DNA from: an uncultured Bacilli bacterium
GTDB taxonomy: Bacteria; Bacillota_I; Bacilli_A; RF39; UBA660
DNA: 64,000 nt
Direction: 5' to 3'
Assembly: GCA_934157235.1 (NCBI GenBank)
Contig: CAKPHH010000006.1
Span: forward strand, 30,626 to 94,625
Shown piece by piece: positions 61,386 to 64,000 of this stretch (positions within the stretch are counted from its first letter, which is position 1; every line of letters begins with the position of its first letter). The translations under genes and the position numbers were made by a program. A model generated the notes under the pieces. The model searched no databases and was not told where the DNA came from. It saw only the letters and a list, made by a program, of their open reading frames with translations.

Positions 61386-63332
61386 TTTTGTTTTCATTTC
61401 AAATAAAATGTCTCTTAATTCCATAGCTCTTTCAAAATCAAGGTTTTTAGCGGCTTCACGCATTTGTTCTTCAATATTTTCCATAAGAAGTGCTTGATCT
61501 TTTTTAGATAGTTTTTTTGTTTTCTTTGACTTATTAGTATCAACATTACTAATAACGTCGCGTATTTCTTTATTGATTGTTTGAGGAATAATACCATGTT
61601 CAGCATTATATTTTTCTTGAATTCCTCGACGACGAGCTGTTTCTGAAATAGCTTCTTGCATGGAATCTGTTATTTTATCAGCATACATTATTACATGACC
61701 AGAGGCATTACGAGCACAACGACCGATAGTTTGAATTAAACTTCTAGTACTTCTTAAGAAGCCTTCTTTATCGGCATCAAGAATTGCTATTAGTGATACT
61801 TCTGGAATATCAATTCCTTCTCTTAAAAGGTTTATACCTACTATTACATCATATTTACCAACTCGTAAATCATGAATTATTTGCATTCTTTCTAAAGTTT
61901 TAATTTCAGAATGAAGGTAAGCTACTTTTATATCTAAGTCTTTTAGGTAATTGGTTAATTCTTCAGACATACGGATAGTTAGAGTAGTTACTAAAACTCT
62001 TTCATTCTTTTCAATGCGATCTTTTATTTCACCAACTAAGTCATCTATTTGACCTTCTGTTTTTCTGACTTCAATAGTTGGATCTAAGAGACCAGTCGGT
62101 CTAATTATTTGTTCTACGAACTGATTATTGGTATGTTCTAACTCTAAATCACCAGGAGTTGCGGAAACGTAAATAACTTGATTTATCTTCTTTTCGAACT
62201 CCTCATACTTTAAAGGTCTATTATCTAGGGCACTAGGCAGACGAAAACCATATTCAACTAGGTTCATTTTTCTAGCTCTATCGCCATTAAACATGCCTCG
62301 TACTTGAGGAAGTGTAACATGAGATTCATCTACTACTAAAAGATAATCTTTAGGGAAAAAGTCCATTAAAGTAATAGGCGTTTCTCCTCTTTTTCTACCA
62401 GCCATTGGAGCTGAATAGTTTTCAATACCAGAACAGAATCCTGTTTCTTCTAACATTTCAAGATCATAGTTAGTCCTTTGTTCTAGTCTTTCGGCAGCAA
62501 CTAATTTATTTTCTTGGCGAAGTTCAGTTAAGCGTTCTTGAAGTTCTACTCTTATTCTTTCAATAGCGGCATGTAATTTTTCATCACTTACAACAAAATG
62601 ACTGGCAGGGAAAAGACTGATATTTTTCTTATTACTGATGATGGTGCCTGTTAGAGTGTCTATTTCACTTATTCTATCGATTTCATCGCCAAAGAATTCA
62701 ATTCTATAACCTGTCGTATTTTGATTGACTGGTATTATTTCTAGAATGTCACCATGAACTCTAAAAGTACCTCGTTTAAAGTCTAGGTCATTACGTTCAT
62801 ATAACATATCGACAAGTTTTGTTAAAACTTTGTTACGTTCTATTTGGTCGCCAACGCTTAATGTTAGCATTTTGTTCTTATACTCTTCAACTTCACCAAT
62901 ACCATAAATACAAGAAACAGAAGCAACAACAATAACATCATCTCTAGAAAGTAAAGCAGAGGTTGCGGCATGGCGAAGTTCATCAATTTCATCATTTATA
63001 GATGAGTCTTTTTCGATATATGTATCAGTTGAAGGAACATAAGCTTCAGGTTGATAATAGTCATAATATGAAACAAAGTACTCTACCTTATTTTCAGGGA
63101 ATAGTTCCTTTAACTCAGAATATAATTGTCCAGCTAGGGTTTTATTATGAGCAAGAACGAGAGTTGGTTTATTGACCCTTTCAATGACATTCGCAATAGT
63201 AAATGTTTTTCCGGTACCTGTTGCTCCTAATAGAACTTGTTCTTTTTTTCCAGAGTTTATTCCGTCAACAAGCTCTTTAATAGCGTTAGGTTGATCACCA
63301 GATGGTTTATATTTTGAAACTAATTTAAACAT
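61383..63332 (-). CDS. uvrB: Excinuclease ABC subunit B
   Basis: 649 residues. Helicase-like: GATGTGKTFT (motif I), the damage-probing hairpin FVSYYDYYQPEAYVP, DESHVTLPQ, QTIGRCARN (motif VI), and a C-terminal UVR motif (NIEEQMREAAKNLDFERAME). ATG 63332 has AAAGGAG; a 45-codon N-terminal extension in frame has no site and is rejected. Confidence 0.97.
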   Translation of the reverse strand: MFKLVSKYKPSGDQPNAIKELVDGINSGKKEQVLLGATGTGKTFTIANVIERVNKPTLVLAHNKTLAGQLYSELKELFPENKVEYFVSYYDYYQPEAYVPSTDTYIEKDSSINDEIDELRHAATSALLSRDDVIVVASVSCIYGIGEVEEYKNKMLTLSVGDQIERNKVLTKLVDMLYERNDLDFKRGTFRVHGDILEIIPVNQNTTGYRIEFFGDEIDRISEIDTLTGTIISNKKNISLFPASHFVVSDEKLHAAIERIRVELQERLTELRQENKLVAAERLEQRTNYDLEMLEETGFCSGIENYSAPMAGRKRGETPITLMDFFPKDYLLVVDESHVTLPQVRGMFNGDRARKMNLVEYGFRLPSALDNRPLKYEEFEKKINQVIYVSATPGDLELEHTNNQFVEQIIRPTGLLDPTIEVRKTEGQIDDLVGEIKDRIEKNERVLVTTLTIRMSEELTNYLKDLDIKVAYLHSEIKTLERMQIIHDLRVGKYDVIVGINLLREGIDIPEVSLIAILDADKEGFLRSTRSLIQTIGRCARNASGHVIMYADKITDSMQEAISETARRRGIQEKYNAEHGIIPQTINKEIRDVISNVDTNKSKKTKKLSKKDQALLMENIEEQMREAAKNLDFERAMELRDILFEMKTK

Positions 63333-63446
63333 AGGAAAACTCCTTTCACAATTATCTTTTATATTACATTTTTTAAGATAAATCAAGAACTTATAAACAA
63401 TATTTATTGTAACCTTTCTTTTTTTGATAATAATATTTCTTCTTTT

Positions 63447-63474
63447 TTGACAAGTATAATATATCAAATTTAAT
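63447..63474 (+). promoter_or_regulatory. Candidate promoter of the collagen-like gene
   Basis: TTGACA, 16-base spacer, TTTAAT. It would give a leader of about 87 bases that contains the palindrome at 63525. Confidence 0.5.
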
Positions 63475-63524
63475 AGTGTTTCTCAAATGTTTTTTGTTAG
63501 ATACTAGGACTAAGTAATGTGCAA

Positions 63525-63543
63525 TTATGTTTAGTAAACATAA
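63525..63543 (+). promoter_or_regulatory. Perfect 19-base palindrome, candidate operator
   Basis: TTATGTTTAGTAAACATAA, symmetric about G63534, ends ten bases before the AAAGGAG of the collagen-like gene. Could be a repressor site or an RNA hairpin near the ribosome site. Confidence 0.5.
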
Positions 63544-63567
63544 ATTATTGTAGAAAGGAGAATTTTT

Positions 63568-64000
63568 ATGTGTAATGAAAATAAATGTTCTGGCTCTCTT
63601 CCTAGAAAAATTTGTTACGTTCAGGGTCCGACTGGTCCAACCGGTCCGGCAGGAGCGGCAACAATTACAATCGGACAAACAACAACTGGAGCAGCTGGTA
63701 CTAATGCGAGTGTAACTAATAGTGGAACTGCTGAAAATGTAGTGTTAAATTTTACAATTCCAAGAGGTAACACTGGCGATACTGGACCTATCGGTCCACA
63801 AGGTCCACAAGGGCCTCAAGGTTTGCAAGGAAATACTGGAGTGGCAGGTGAGACTGGTCCAACTGGTCCAACCGGTCCAACTGGTCCTCAAGGTCCACAA
63901 GGCTTGCAAGGAAATACTGGAGCGGCAGGTGAGACTGGTCCAACTGGTCCAACCGGTCCAACTGGTCCTCAAGGTCCACAAGGCTTGCAAGGAAATACTG
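63568..64000 (+). CDS. Collagen-like Gly-X-Y repeat protein, partial (3' end outside window)
   Basis: 144 codons are visible. A short N-terminal part with Cys at 2, 7 and 16 (MCNENKCSGSLPRKICYVQG), one GPTGPTGPAG stretch, then a conserved insert (ITIGQTTTGAAGTNASV and on to LNFTIPRG), then long Gly-X-Y repeats rich in GPTGPTGPQG. It has no classical signal peptide. Similar proteins (BclA-like) coat the exosporium or spore surface in Bacilli and Clostridia; this fits spo0A and cwlD nearby, but it is an inference. AAAGGAG precedes the ATG. Confidence 0.85.
   Translation, partial: MCNENKCSGSLPRKICYVQGPTGPTGPAGAATITIGQTTTGAAGTNASVTNSGTAENVVLNFTIPRGNTGDTGPIGPQGPQGPQGLQGNTGVAGETGPTGPTGPTGPQGPQGLQGNTGAAGETGPTGPTGPTGPQGPQGLQGNT
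63829..64000 (+). repeat. 81-bp tandem repeats in the collagen-like gene
   Basis: Unit starts at 63829, 63910 and 63991 (GGAAATACTGG each). The first two are nearly identical, differing at GTG/GCG and a few third positions. Each encodes 27 residues, nine Gly-X-Y triplets. Confidence 0.85.

Noticed and set aside
63391..63990. Minus-strand frames over the collagen-like repeats
   Set aside because: Periodic complement of Gly-X-Y codons; no ribosome site; the + frame has a proper start and conserved N-terminus.

Overview
The window comes from a strongly AT-rich, low-GC Gram-positive genome (Bacillota, Bacilli-like). The gene order matches the Bacillus-type S10-spc-alpha ribosomal cluster, and there are Shine-Dalgarno sites of the AGGAGG type before almost every gene, as well as spo0A, cwlD, whiA, yvcK and a WXG100 pair. 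TGA acts as a stop (map and the HTH gene at 2727-3437 end on it), so this is the standard bacterial code, not the Mycoplasma code. The absence of ribosomal protein L30, the small compact operons and the surface proteins with InlB-type, dockerin and BspA-type repeats suggest an uncultured gut lineage close to Erysipelotrichia or the RF39-type Bacilli. That placement is an inference.

Layout. 1-8.7 kb is a fast-changing island of surface and secreted proteins: a prepilin/leucine-rich-repeat protein cut by the window edge, an HTH-membrane regulator with a secreted partner, InlB-repeat and dockerin-repeat proteins, small XRE regulators and two gene scars. It also contains the amidase cwlD. 8.7-13.4 kb holds an ATP-grasp ligase plus aminotransferase operon, a ZIP metal transporter and a holin-endolysin cassette with its own promoter. 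rpsI-rplM follow, with a probable L13 leader. 14.5-23.5 kb is an apparent type VII secretion (T7SS) effector locus: a 2084-residue repeat-rich protein with a transglutaminase-like C-terminus, small helical and DUF4176-like partners, two membrane-associated proteins and a candidate immunity protein. It sits between truA and rplM, which adjoin in Bacillus.

23.5-41.0 kb is the translation core: truA, two degenerate EcfA-type ATPases with no EcfT, an SDR enzyme, and the unit from rpsJ to rplQ including secY, adk, map, infA, rpmJ and rpoA. It is read on the minus strand from a strong promoter upstream of rpsJ. 41-53 kb carries a Y-family polymerase, an XRE regulator, gpmA, a DUF4143-type ATPase, spo0A, the glycolytic genes tpiA, pgk and gapA (with a glycolipid glycosyltransferase/flippase pair between pgk and tpiA) and a TGS-uridine kinase-like protein. 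53-63.3 kb carries clpP, whiA, yvcK, lgt, a four-helix membrane protein, uvrA and uvrB, with two WXG100 proteins and a hypothetical gene between uvrA and uvrB. The window closes inside a collagen-like Gly-X-Y protein.

In Bacillus the order is rplQ-ecfA1-ecfA2-ecfT-truA-rplM-rpsI-ybaJ-ybaK-cwlD. Here the same backbone is visible (rplQ, ecfA1-like, ecfA2-like, truA, rplM, rpsI, cwlD), so the accessory blocks at 2-13 kb and 14.5-23.5 kb look like insertions into a conserved neighbourhood. No tRNA, rRNA, insertion sequence or CRISPR array was recognised. No gene-free stretch exceeds about 300 bases. The longest (14284-14569) holds the rplM leader, promoter and a terminator hairpin, and otherwise nothing recognised.
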